Shown: in pieces, positions 17,123-25,674 of the stretch | Layout of the letters: each line of letters opens with the position of its first letter | Position numbering within the stretch: position 1 is the stretch's first letter | Assembly (NCBI RefSeq): GCF_004000865.1 | Contig: NZ_BIMB01000034.1 | Span: 1-64,000 of the forward strand | DNA length: 64,000 bases | Direction: 5' to 3' | DNA from: Paenibacillus elgii NBRC 100335 | GTDB taxonomy: Bacteria > Bacillota > Bacilli > Paenibacillales > NBRC-103111 | Made by a program: the position numbers and the translations under genes | The notes under the pieces: model-generated | Database searches by the model: none | The model's input: the letters and a program-made list of their open reading frames with translations, nothing else | What the model was told of the DNA's origin: nothing

Positions 17123-17717
17123 TCGACCGTTCCTCCTGTTTGGCAAGCTGCAGGATCAGACTGATTTCCCCTTTGTTCATGCCCAGCTTCTTGGCGATAT
17201 AGTCCGTCGATTTGCCGGACTCGTACAGTCCGAACAGCTCGCCGTAACGCTCTTTCATATTCATCGGAGCTTTGTTCGCCGCTTCCGGCTGCTTGTCAGG
17301 TGCGGAAGACTCCGTATAGGCCGACGATACCGCAGCAGCCCCAGCGCCTGCTCCCAACGCCTCTCCCGGCTTCGACGCGTCCGCTTGAAGGGACAGGCGC
17401 CGCTGTTCCTCCGAGAACGTCAGCCGGCCCAGTTCGTGCCGCAGCTCCTGACATTGCTTTTCAAGCGTTTCCACACGCGAGGTCAGTTTAGCCGTATGCT
17501 CCTCGTAAGTTTGTTTCGTCCCGGAGAACAGCTCGATCAGCGCTTTGTTCTGCTCCTCAAGCTCCATGGCCAAGTGATCCATCGCCTGCTCCATCTCTTT
17601 TACGATGGCGCCTTCGGGCTTGGCCGCTCCTTCGGATTTTCGCGGGATAATCTTTGCATAGACCACGATTAGAAGCCCGACCAGCACGATGTATACCCAA
17701 GGTTGGTCCAATTGCAT
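17115..17717 (-). CDS. SwrB-like / DUF6115-type membrane-anchored coiled-coil protein
   Basis: The 200-residue protein has an N-terminal membrane helix (about 8-24), a coiled coil (about 38-115), an Ala/Ser/Pro/Gly-rich linker and a C-terminal helix-turn-helix-like segment (about 155-195, YGELFGLYESGKSTDYIAKK then LGMNKGEISLILQLAKQ). B. subtilis SwrB, encoded just downstream of sigD, has the same plan and promotes flagellar export and swarming. Position and architecture suggest an analogous role; sequence identity cannot be judged by eye. The start ATG is very close to AGGTGA, and a TTG two codons in (17711) is an alternative. Confidence 0.72.
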   Translation of the reverse strand: MQLDQPWVYIVLVGLLIVVYAKIIPRKSEGAAKPEGAIVKEMEQAMDHLAMELEEQNKALIELFSGTKQTYEEHTAKLTSRVETLEKQCQELRHELGRLTFSEEQRRLSLQADASKPGEALGAGAGAAAVSSAYTESSAPDKQPEAANKAPMNMKERYGELFGLYESGKSTDYIAKKLGMNKGEISLILQLAKQEERSNA

Positions 17718-17741
17718 TCACCTAGTTTCACAGCAAAATAG

Positions 17742-18074
17742 TTATAGGGTCAAGTCGATATGATGCCCTTTGAACGGATGCTCCGGTGCGGTGTCGCCGG
17801 GAGCCTGTTTGGCTTCTTCGGCCGACTTTTTCGCCCCGCCGTTGCCTCGGGGTTCCCTTTCGCCCGAACGGCCCGACTGATCGTCTTTGATCGAAGCTTG
17901 ACTGGCCTCCTCCGTTTTGGCGCTGACCTGACGTTCTTTTATCGTCGACTTCTCGTTGGAGCTGTTCAGCATGGCCTGGTCTTCCACTCGCTTTTGCACC
18001 ATTTGATGCTGCTTCAGACCTGCTTCGTCGTTCTTATGAAGCGCAAACTGCATTTCAACCGGTTTCATGCTCAC
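17742..18074 (-). CDS. Small hydrophilic protein of unknown function in the fla/che operon
   Basis: About 110 residues, highly charged and probably disordered after residue 50 (rich in Lys, Glu, Gln, Ser and Gly). The N-terminus SMKPVEMQFALHKNDEAGL looks like a short structured or binding segment. GTG at 18074 lies eight bases after GGAGG; an ATG two codons upstream is too close. It sits between the FapA-like gene and the SwrB-like gene. I do not recognise the family; a short partner-binding or export-related peptide is possible but unproven. Confidence 0.65.
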   Translation of the reverse strand: MSMKPVEMQFALHKNDEAGLKQHQMVQKRVEDQAMLNSSNEKSTIKERQVSAKTEEASQASIKDDQSGRSGEREPRGNGGAKKSAEEAKQAPGDTAPEHPFKGHHIDLTL

Positions 18075-18113
18075 CGGCATCCCCTCCTTCGAGCTATACG
18101 CGTACGTCAGCCT

Positions 18114-19535
18114 TTATACGATAGGAAGCATCGCGATATCTCCGTCAATCAATTGAAACCTAACGCGGGGAGAAGTATCTTTTATGAATTTGGTATATCG
18201 GCCGATCACGATTTTCGTTCCGCTGTAGGCGTTGGAAATGACTTCGACCTTTGCTTTTTCCGAGTCCTCCAGCGATTTCTCAATTTCCAGCATGCGCTCT
18301 CTGGAGCTCGCAATTTCTTCCGTCACCTGTTTCTTGGTGTGGTTCAGCTTAACCCGCATCGCCACTTTGTCCGGCCCAAGCTGCCCGGCAGCCGCCAATT
18401 GGTCGAGCAGCACGAGCGCTTTGTCCGTTTTGTCCAAGTTCTCGCTCAAGGCTCTTTGTTGGATGCGAAGTTGCTGAAGCTCGTTGCGGAGCTCCGGCAG
18501 GACGCCGACTTCGATGACCGTGGCCGTCGACATGGAGTTGCCGATCGTTCGGGCAATAACCACGTCGCCCGCTTGAATCATTCCTCCGACAATCAGTCCC
18601 TTGGTGCCTTTGCATACAACTTGTTTGCCGGCACGCACCTGGGAGTGCATAATGCTCTGGCTGACCAGCACTTCCTCACCCGCATAGATGTTGGCATCTT
18701 GGATAAAAGAGCTTTTTACCCGTTTTCCGGCACGGATCGTTCCTTTGTTATGCCCAAGGATCCCTGCACTGATCTCGATGGAACCATCTGCCTCCAGGTC
18801 TGCGGCGTCCACGCTGCCCGTAATGCGGATATCTCCCGCCGCTTTGATGCGAAAGCCCGGCAGAACGTTGCCGCGAATGACGACGGACCCGACAAAATCA
18901 ATATTTCCGACATTATAGTCGACATCCCCGTTCACTTCAAAGATCGGAAAAACATTGATTTTATCCCGGTCCGTCTTGGTAACCATTCCGTCAATGGCAG
19001 CATAAATGGCCGTCTGCTCCGGATCGGTCACGACATTTTTGCCGAGCTTCAAACGCGCATCCTTCCCGTCCTTCGCAAAAAGCGTTTCTCCGGTTACCGC
19101 GCGTCCCGGGACGCCTAAAGCGGCCGGAATTTTTTGGGCGATCAACTGTCCCTTTTTCACGTTATGGATCGTTGTCACTTCTTTATAATCGACCTTGCCG
19201 TCCTCCAGCTCAGCGGGGCGTTTGGATTTATCGTCCAAATCATACATCAACTGGACACGCCCGTCCTGGCCGTTCTTCGGCGCATCACCTTTGGCGATTA
19301 CCGTCTGAGCGAAAAAGAACGCCTTCGGATCGTCTACGATCGCGGCGATTTTCTCCTCATCTATACCGTATACGATGTGATACGAGGCGATCAATTCCAT
19401 AAGCTGTCCTTTGGAGACGCGGAACGAATCCTCGCAATTCGCAAACTTGAGGTAAGCGAACTGCTTGTCGTCGGACAACGAAATATCCATATAATAGCTG
19501 AGCGGCATCGCCAGATCGGCCATCATTCTCCCCAC
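18114..19535 (-). CDS. fapA: FapA/DUF342 family protein downstream of sigD
   Basis: The 473-residue protein has an N-terminal alpha/beta region (about 1-90), a DUF342 right-handed beta-helix (about 150-330) built of repeats such as GSVVIRGNVLPGFRIKAAGDIRITGSVDAADLEA, a coiled coil (about 340-415) and a short C-terminal beta segment. FapA proteins are implicated in cell-surface or polar localisation in some bacteria (for example in Vibrio), where the beta-helix resembles MinC and bactofilin-type scaffolds. The start is the GTG at 19535, seven bases after AAGGGG; ATG codons at 19526 and 19523 are alternatives. It lies 11 bases after sigD, where B. subtilis has swrB directly. Confidence 0.8.
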   Translation of the reverse strand: MGRMMADLAMPLSYYMDISLSDDKQFAYLKFANCEDSFRVSKGQLMELIASYHIVYGIDEEKIAAIVDDPKAFFFAQTVIAKGDAPKNGQDGRVQLMYDLDDKSKRPAELEDGKVDYKEVTTIHNVKKGQLIAQKIPAALGVPGRAVTGETLFAKDGKDARLKLGKNVVTDPEQTAIYAAIDGMVTKTDRDKINVFPIFEVNGDVDYNVGNIDFVGSVVIRGNVLPGFRIKAAGDIRITGSVDAADLEADGSIEISAGILGHNKGTIRAGKRVKSSFIQDANIYAGEEVLVSQSIMHSQVRAGKQVVCKGTKGLIVGGMIQAGDVVIARTIGNSMSTATVIEVGVLPELRNELQQLRIQQRALSENLDKTDKALVLLDQLAAAGQLGPDKVAMRVKLNHTKKQVTEEIASSRERMLEIEKSLEDSEKAKVEVISNAYSGTKIVIGRYTKFIKDTSPRVRFQLIDGDIAMLPIV

Positions 19536-19546
19536 TTTCCGACCCC

Positions 19547-20329
19547 TTAGTCATAAAATAGCTGCGACTTATGACGGCTCAAAGAACCTTTTAACCGCAG
19601 AATCGCTTTTGAGTGCAGCTGTGATATTCTGGATGGGGAAAGATTCATGACTTCGGCGATCTCGCTTAAAGACAATTCTTCGTAGTAAAAGAGGGATACG
19701 ACAGTCCGCTCTTTTTCCGTCAACCGTTCGATAGCTTTAGCTAACGTTTCCTTTAAATAGACTTCATTTACTTTGGATTCCGGACTTTTCGCCTTTTCGT
19801 CAATTAACAAGGAAAGCCGTGTCTCCGAATCTTCCTCCCGGATAGGATCGTCGATTGAACAGACGGTCGTCACCGCGATTTCCTGGACCATCTGTTGAAA
19901 CTCCTGCTCGCTGACATCCAGATAAGAGCTGATTTCGCTATCGGTTACGGAACGCAAGTATTGCTGTTCGAGCTTTTGATAAGCGTCCTCGATCTTCTTG
20001 GCCTTTTCCCTTACGGAACGGGGAACCCAGTCCCCTTGACGGAGCCCGTCGATCATCGCCCCGCGAATGCGCCAGGAGGCATACGTTTCAAATTGCAGTC
20101 CCCGCTCGTAGTCGAACTTTTCGATGGCATCGATCAAGCCCATAATACCGCAGCTGGATAAATCTTCTTTCGAAACGTTTTTAGGCAGACCAATGGAAAG
20201 ACGACCCGAAACGTAATCTACGAGCGGCAAATACGTTTCGATGAGTGCCTGCTTCGCTTTCAACTGTCTGTCTTCTCTCCATTGCTTCCAAACATCGATA
20301 TTCGCCAAATGGGATTTTTGCGCGATCAT
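19547..20329 (-). CDS. sigD: RNA polymerase sigma factor SigD (FliA/WhiG family)
   Basis: SigD directs transcription of late flagellar, chemoreceptor and autolysin genes. The 260-residue protein shows region 2 (SSCGIMGLIDAIEKFDYERG followed by LQFETYASWRIRGAMIDGLR), region 3 (EISSYLDVSEQEFQQMVQEI) and region 4 with the helix-turn-helix LSEIAEVMNLSPSRISQLHS. Placement near the end of the fla/che operon matches B. subtilis, where distance from the promoter affects SigD level. No FlgM is encoded in this window. Confidence 0.96.
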   Translation of the reverse strand: MIAQKSHLANIDVWKQWREDRQLKAKQALIETYLPLVDYVSGRLSIGLPKNVSKEDLSSCGIMGLIDAIEKFDYERGLQFETYASWRIRGAMIDGLRQGDWVPRSVREKAKKIEDAYQKLEQQYLRSVTDSEISSYLDVSEQEFQQMVQEIAVTTVCSIDDPIREEDSETRLSLLIDEKAKSPESKVNEVYLKETLAKAIERLTEKERTVVSLFYYEELSLSEIAEVMNLSPSRISQLHSKAILRLKGSLSRHKSQLFYD

Positions 20330-20347
20330 GACAGATAGTCACCATCC

Positions 20348-20764
20348 TTATTCTTCAGACATTCGGCGAACCGCCTGTGCCAATTCGTCAGGACTCCCTT
20401 GGATCTTCGTTGACAGCTTCGGCGGATTCAGCGGGGAAAAATCGGTATCAGCAGCGTCCTTCGGACCCGGCGACGGTTTCAACATCTGATGCAGCTCCGC
20501 ATCCTGATCGGGCGTTACAACATCGACCGCCGTCCCTTTAAGCTCATCCTCTTCTTCCGAATGCTCAGGAATCGGAGCGCCCGCGAATCCGGCAACCGTG
20601 CCAAGCAGCCAACGGAACAAAAATACGATTACAAATATCAGGACAAAGCTGTAGAAGCTGCGAATCAAGGTAGTCAGCCAAATATTGTCGGTTATCGACA
20701 AGGCAAAGGTAATGACGAAAGCCGCGGCTCCTACAATAAAGTTCCAACGTATCGATCCGATCAT
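20348..20764 (-). CDS. Two-helix membrane protein of unknown function between cheD and sigD
   Basis: The 138-residue protein has two N-terminal membrane helices (about 8-27 and 35-58, FYSFVLIFVIVFLFRWLLGT) and a hydrophilic acidic, proline-rich tail (about 65-138) that ends in QGSPDELAQAVRRMSEE. B. subtilis has no counterpart between cheD and sigD. It starts four bases after the cheD stop and ends 18 bases before sigD, so it is part of the operon. I do not recognise a family; a role in membrane association of a flagellar or chemotaxis component is only a suggestion from context. Confidence 0.7.
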   Translation of the reverse strand: MIGSIRWNFIVGAAAFVITFALSITDNIWLTTLIRSFYSFVLIFVIVFLFRWLLGTVAGFAGAPIPEHSEEEDELKGTAVDVVTPDQDAELHQMLKPSPGPKDAADTDFSPLNPPKLSTKIQGSPDELAQAVRRMSEE

Positions 20765-20768
20765 AGGT

Positions 20769-21263
20769 TTACAATTCCTTCACTCCGTGTTGTACGCTGC
20801 GAATCATAAGCATACCGGATTCGCAGTCGAATTCGATGGTTCGTCCGTAATTGCCGCCGGTATCTTCAGCAATAATCGGGATCTTGTAACGGCCGAGCAT
20901 TTCCTTGCAGGACTCGACATTCCGCGGTCCGATCCGCATCGTGTCCGATTGGGAGCCGAACGCGAACATTTGTGCGCCTCCGGCCATTTTGGCAACCATG
21001 TGCTTCACTTGAGCCCCAAGATCCTCCATCAGGCGAATCATTTCGGGGATTGCCGTATCGGCATATTTCGCGATGTTCAGCTTTCCTTCTCTGGCAATAT
21101 CCGAGGTCGGCAGCATGACGTGGGCCATTCCGGCTACTTTGGCCCTGGCATCGAACAAGGTAACGCCCACGCAAGAACCGAGCCCCGTCGTTTTGAGCAC
21201 ACCGGTCAAGTGAGCGACGTTCAGGTCGGCCATTCCTACTTTAATCAGGTTGTCTTGGATCAT
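20769..21263 (-). CDS. cheD: Chemoreceptor glutamine deamidase CheD
   Basis: CheD deamidates glutamines on methyl-accepting chemoreceptors and, with CheC, forms an adaptation loop sensitive to CheY-P. The 164-residue protein contains TGLGSCVGVTLFDARAKVAG with the catalytic cysteine, the following HVMLP with the catalytic histidine, and the conserved RIGPRNVESCKEMLGRYKIP. Its ATG overlaps the stop of cheC by four bases (ATGA), so the two partner proteins are translated together. Confidence 0.95.
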   Translation of the reverse strand: MIQDNLIKVGMADLNVAHLTGVLKTTGLGSCVGVTLFDARAKVAGMAHVMLPTSDIAREGKLNIAKYADTAIPEMIRLMEDLGAQVKHMVAKMAGGAQMFAFGSQSDTMRIGPRNVESCKEMLGRYKIPIIAEDTGGNYGRTIEFDCESGMLMIRSVQHGVKEL

Positions 21264-21880
21264 GGAGTATGCACTCCCAAAGCAACGAAAATACGTTCGA
21301 AGGATTCCGGGTCCGGGATGAGGAAGAAATGCCCTTCCACCTCGTCGCTTCCGTCGAGAAACTTCGTGTCGATCAAGAGCGCCTGGTCTCCCATTTGACC
21401 GAATTGGAGCAGGCCGTAGCTCAGAATCGCTCCCGCCATATCAATCGCAAGCGACGGAACGGTGGGCTGCATGTTCAGCTGTGTGAAATCCGCCAGCGAC
21501 GATAAGTACGAGCCCGCCAGAATGTTCCCGATCTCGTTAAGTGCGGACAACTCCATTTCGGAGTACTCTTCGCCCTCCACCGCGTCCATTCCAACCAAGT
21601 TGCGAAGAAGCTTCTTGGCCGGCTCGAACTTCAGAATAAAGAATAAATTTCCCGGCGTTTCCCCTTCGACCCTCAGAAATATAGCGATAACGGCTTGCTC
21701 GGCTCCTCCTACGCTGTCGGCGATTTCTTCGAAAGGAACCATTCGTACTTTCGGCACAAGCATATCTACAGGTTTATCGAGCAGTTGCGAGAGCGCAGTA
21801 GCCGCATGTCCGGCACCGATATTTCCGACTTCCTTCAGCACGTCCATTTGAAAATCGGCAAAAGAATTAAATGCTTCCAC
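21260..21880 (-). CDS. cheC: CheY-P phosphatase CheC
   Basis: CheC dephosphorylates CheY-P and is stimulated by CheD. The 206-residue protein holds both phosphatase motifs of the family: DVLKEVGNIGAGHAATALSQ near the N-terminus and ELSALNEIGNILAGSYLSSL in the middle, each with the E..N pair that positions the attacking water. The gene lies between cheW and cheD in the usual Firmicute order. Confidence 0.95.
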   Translation of the reverse strand: MEAFNSFADFQMDVLKEVGNIGAGHAATALSQLLDKPVDMLVPKVRMVPFEEIADSVGGAEQAVIAIFLRVEGETPGNLFFILKFEPAKKLLRNLVGMDAVEGEEYSEMELSALNEIGNILAGSYLSSLADFTQLNMQPTVPSLAIDMAGAILSYGLLQFGQMGDQALLIDTKFLDGSDEVEGHFFLIPDPESFERIFVALGVHTP

Positions 21881-21885
21881 TAGGC

Positions 21886-22347
21886 CTACTCCTCTACATT
21901 CTCCAGTTGAATGATCTCGCTCTTGCTCAATACTTCCTGCAGGTTCAGCAGCACAAGCAGCCGGCTTTCGCCTACTTTGGCAATCCCGCGAAGGTACTTG
22001 GCCTTAATGCCGCCTACGATTTCCGGCGGATCGTCGATATGGTCCGAATCCACATCGATGACGTCGTTGGCCGAATCGACGATCAGGCCGACTTCGATGT
22101 CGCCGACGGCAACGATAATGATCCGCGAGTTGTCGGTATACTCGCTCTCCGGAAATCCGAAGCGGCCGCGCAGATCGATGACGGGCGTAACAACGCCGCG
22201 CAAATTGATAACGCCTTTGACAAATTCAGGCGTTTTCGGAACCCGGGTCATCGGCTGCATCCGTTCAATGGTGCGGACCTTCTCGACCTCTACCCCGTAT
22301 TCTTCCTTTCCTAAAGTAAACACGATGACTTTCAATTCTTCTCCCAT
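21886..22347 (-). CDS. cheW: Chemotaxis adaptor CheW
   Basis: CheW couples the kinase CheA to chemoreceptors at the poles. The 153-residue protein is a single SH3-like CheW domain: VIVFTLGKEEYGVEVEKVRT at the N-terminus and the characteristic VINLRGVVTPVIDLRGRFGF. It lies between cheA and cheC, preceded by a clear AAGGAGG. Confidence 0.95.
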   Translation of the reverse strand: MGEELKVIVFTLGKEEYGVEVEKVRTIERMQPMTRVPKTPEFVKGVINLRGVVTPVIDLRGRFGFPESEYTDNSRIIIVAVGDIEVGLIVDSANDVIDVDSDHIDDPPEIVGGIKAKYLRGIAKVGESRLLVLLNLQEVLSKSEIIQLENVEE

Positions 22348-22398
22348 GCTCGCAGCCTCCTTAAGTTATCGCGTGAATGTAGCCGTCTTTGCGTCCCG

Positions 22399-24456
22399 CT
22401 ATTTAATCAAGGCATTCGTATCGATAATTAACGCGACTTGTCCGTCTCCTAGAATGGTTGCGCCGGAAATCGCAAACAGCTTGGTCAAATATTTGCCGAG
22501 CGTCTTCAGCACGATTTCCTGCTGGCCGATAAATTCGTCGACGACGAGCGCGGCCATTTTGTCGCCTTTGCGTATGATGACCACTTGCGTTTCGTTCTCG
22601 GAAATATTCGTTCCTCCCGGCACATCGAACAGATCGGCCAAGGATACGAGCGGGATGACCCCGGTACGGTACTCGACCATGCGATTGCCGTGAACCGAGC
22701 GGATCTGTTCTTGACGGACAGCCATCGTTTCCACAATGGAAGAAAGCGGAATAGCATATTTCTCGTTATTGAGCCGGATCAGCATCGCCGAGATAATCGA
22801 CAGCGTCAACGGCAGCTGAACGGAAAATTTAGAGCCTCTCCCCCATGCCGAATCGACTTGGACTTGTCCGCCGAGACTTTGAATCTTCGTCTTCACGACA
22901 TCAAGTCCGACCCCGCGCCCGGAAATGTCCGATATTTTATCCGCCGTGCTGAAGCCGGAGGCAAAAATCAACTGATTGACCTCGTCATCCGTAATGCGTG
23001 CGGCTTGCTCCTTGGTCAAAACGTTGTTTTCCAGAGCCTTTTTCAGGACTTTGTCCCGGTTAATGCCACGTCCGTCTTCCTCGATCTCGATAAATACATG
23101 ATTTCCGCTATGATACGCGCGAAGATGAATCGTTCCGGTCTCGGGCTTTCCGAGGGCAAGGCGCTCGGCAGACGGCTCCACGCCGTGGTCGACGGCATTC
23201 CGAAGCAAATGCACCAAAGGATCGCCGATTTCGTCGATGACCGTCCGATCCAATTCGGTATCGGCGCCGGTAATAATCAGATCTACCTTTTTATCCAGCG
23301 TCTTCGCGACATCCCGGATCATGCGCGGGAAACGGTTGAAGACGGTATCGATTGGGACCATGCGCAGCTTTAGTACGATATTTTGCAAATCGCTGCTGAC
23401 CCTGGACATATGCTCGACGGTTTCCGTCAGCTCGCTGCGGCGAATTTCACTCGCAAGCTGCTCCAATCGTACCCGATCGATCAGCAGCTCGCTGAACAGG
23501 TTCATTAGCGTATCAAGCCGCTCGATGTCGACGCGGATCGTTCGTCCGGCAACAGGAGCACCGCCAGCGGCAGGCGCTTTTTTAGCTTCCTGCTTCGGCG
23601 CTTCCTGCGTCGATGCGACTGCTGTCTCGGCTTGAGCCTGTGCCTGTGCGGCCGCTGCGCCAGACCCGGAAGGCGGACTCATGAGCTCCGTCAGCTTGGC
23701 CTGATCCAAAACGATAACGTCCACTTTATCGATTTCGGATACGCTCGCGACTTGCTTATGCAACTCGTCGGTATCGATTTGAGATATGTAATAAACGACA
23801 AACGATTGATCGAATCGCTCCTGCTCGATATCTTCCACAGAAGGGTTCGATTTGATGACCTCCCCGTTCTGCTCGAGCACGTTGAATACCATATAAGCGC
23901 GCGCCGCTTTTAACACGCAATCTTGGCGAACGGTTACTTCGAGGCGGAGCACTGGAATGCCCGCTTCGATGGACTGTTGAAGAATCGAATATTGAAATTC
24001 GTCAAGCTCTCCCCCGGCGACAGTTACCTGCGCCGCTTTCGCCGTCGTGCCTCTGGCTGCACCACCCTTGGTGTAATCGCCGGAAACGATGGACTTCAGC
24101 GCAGTGACGATTTCGGTTACGTCCGCTTGACCTGTGCCGCCTTGAATGATGTCCTCCACCATGGATTCCAAGGAATCCAAACTTTTGAACAGGCAGTCGA
24201 AAATAAACGAATCCATCTTCAGCTTATGGTTGCGGACGAGGTCCAACACATTCTCCATCTCGTGAGTCAGCGACGCCAGATCCTCGAATCCCATCGTCGC
24301 CGACATGCCTTTCAACGTATGCGCCGACCGAAAAATATTTTGCACGATCGTAATGTCTTCCGGGCTGCTCTCCAGACTGAGGATCTGTTCGTTCATCGCT
24401 TGCAAGTGATCTCTCGACTCATCGATAAACATCGAGAGGTATTGATTCATTTCCAT
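22399..24456 (-). CDS. cheA: Chemotaxis histidine kinase CheA
   Basis: CheA autophosphorylates and passes phosphate to CheY and CheB. Domains in the 685 residues are the HPt P1 domain with phospho-His46 (RSAHTLKG), a P2 region (about 155-260), a low-complexity Ala/Gln linker (about 265-305), the P3 dimerisation helices, the P4 ATPase domain (N box HLLRNAVDHGVE; G boxes EDGRGINRD and DISGRGVGLDV) and the P5 CheW-like domain (about 545-685). All key residues are visible. Confidence 0.96.
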   Translation of the reverse strand: MEMNQYLSMFIDESRDHLQAMNEQILSLESSPEDITIVQNIFRSAHTLKGMSATMGFEDLASLTHEMENVLDLVRNHKLKMDSFIFDCLFKSLDSLESMVEDIIQGGTGQADVTEIVTALKSIVSGDYTKGGAARGTTAKAAQVTVAGGELDEFQYSILQQSIEAGIPVLRLEVTVRQDCVLKAARAYMVFNVLEQNGEVIKSNPSVEDIEQERFDQSFVVYYISQIDTDELHKQVASVSEIDKVDVIVLDQAKLTELMSPPSGSGAAAAQAQAQAETAVASTQEAPKQEAKKAPAAGGAPVAGRTIRVDIERLDTLMNLFSELLIDRVRLEQLASEIRRSELTETVEHMSRVSSDLQNIVLKLRMVPIDTVFNRFPRMIRDVAKTLDKKVDLIITGADTELDRTVIDEIGDPLVHLLRNAVDHGVEPSAERLALGKPETGTIHLRAYHSGNHVFIEIEEDGRGINRDKVLKKALENNVLTKEQAARITDDEVNQLIFASGFSTADKISDISGRGVGLDVVKTKIQSLGGQVQVDSAWGRGSKFSVQLPLTLSIISAMLIRLNNEKYAIPLSSIVETMAVRQEQIRSVHGNRMVEYRTGVIPLVSLADLFDVPGGTNISENETQVVIIRKGDKMAALVVDEFIGQQEIVLKTLGKYLTKLFAISGATILGDGQVALIIDTNALIK

Positions 24457-24504
24457 ATCTACACCTCCATCATGGTAATTGCTCTATCAAGGCTTACCCG
24501 GAAG

Positions 24505-25620
24505 TCAGGGCTCGCGGGCGACGGCTTGTACCAGCTTCGCGGTAATTTCCTGCTGGGGGAGCACATGCGTTACGCATTTCAGCTCCACCGCCGCACGGGG
24601 CATCCCGTAAACGATGCAGGTATCCTCCGATTCGGCAATCGTCGTTACGGCTCCGGATTGCTTTAGCGCCAGCATCCCTTTGGCTCCGTCGGAGCCCATT
24701 CCGGTCATGAGCACGATGTGGCGTTTAAGCTCCCTCATCGGCAGCAGCGATTCGAAAAGCACGTCCACCGACGGCCGGTGTCCGCCACGCGGATCTTCCT
24801 TTGTCAGATGGATCTTGTAAGAATGGTTCCCATTGCGGGCTACGGTCATATGATAGCCGCCAGGGGCCACATAAGCGGTACCGCTCTCCAGAATCATGCC
24901 GGCTTCCGCCTCAACCACCCGCAGCCTCGAAACGGAATCTAGCCGCTGTGCCAGCGACTTGGTAAAGTTAGGAGGCATATGCTGGACGATAACGACGGGA
25001 GCGGGAAAGTACTCCGGGAAATCGGACAACACCTGATGCAGCGCCCGAGGCCCCCCAGTTGAGGTGCCGATGGCGACGATATGTTCGAATCCAGCCGCAC
25101 CTGTAGCGGGGCGCCGTTCCATTCTTGAGGCCGGTTCCGAGAACGGCCGCGGATCTTTCGGCACCTCCGGCGCTTTAGGCGACGGTTTGCTCAACGCGGA
25201 ACGAGACAGCTTGCGCATGTTCGTTTTTACCGCGATGTGCAGTTTTTCGAGCAGTAAATGCTTGACTTTATGCAAATCGAGTGAAATCGAACCCGACGGT
25301 TTTCCGACGAAATCGACAGCCCCCCATTCGAGCGCTTTGATGGTCTCCACCGCGCCTTCCTGGGTCAGACTACTTAACATAATGACCGGAACAGGGTGCT
25401 CATTCATGATCGCGCGAAGCGCATCCAACCCGTTCATTTCCGGCATCTCAATGTCCATGGTGACAGCATGGGGGTTCAATTTTTTGACCAGCTCGACGGC
25501 TTCCTTGCCGTTTTTTGCGGTTCCTACTACCCGCAGCGCCGGGTCCCCCGATATTAGGTCGGTGATGATTTTTCTCATAAAGACCGAATCATCCACCACA
25601 AGCACATCGTAAGGCTGCAT
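24505..25620 (-). CDS. cheB: Chemotaxis response regulator protein-glutamate methylesterase CheB
   Basis: CheB removes methyl groups from chemoreceptors when phosphorylated. The receiver domain is at 1-120 with phospho-acceptor Asp56 (VTMDIEMPEMNG), the methylesterase domain at about 180-370 with the catalytic Ser in AIGTSTGGPRAL, the His in QHMPPNFTKSLAQRL and the Asp in GMGSDGAKGM. The ATG at 25620 is eight bases after GAGGAG; a GTG three codons upstream is less likely. It lies between flhG and cheA. No cheR is in the window. Confidence 0.95.
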   Translation of the reverse strand: MQPYDVLVVDDSVFMRKIITDLISGDPALRVVGTAKNGKEAVELVKKLNPHAVTMDIEMPEMNGLDALRAIMNEHPVPVIMLSSLTQEGAVETIKALEWGAVDFVGKPSGSISLDLHKVKHLLLEKLHIAVKTNMRKLSRSALSKPSPKAPEVPKDPRPFSEPASRMERRPATGAAGFEHIVAIGTSTGGPRALHQVLSDFPEYFPAPVVIVQHMPPNFTKSLAQRLDSVSRLRVVEAEAGMILESGTAYVAPGGYHMTVARNGNHSYKIHLTKEDPRGGHRPSVDVLFESLLPMRELKRHIVLMTGMGSDGAKGMLALKQSGAVTTIAESEDTCIVYGMPRAAVELKCVTHVLPQQEITAKLVQAVAREP

Positions 25621-25674
25621 ACGTTTCACTCCTCTGCGTTGTGTCTGATTCTGAAGGTCGGAGGACGTTCCCTT

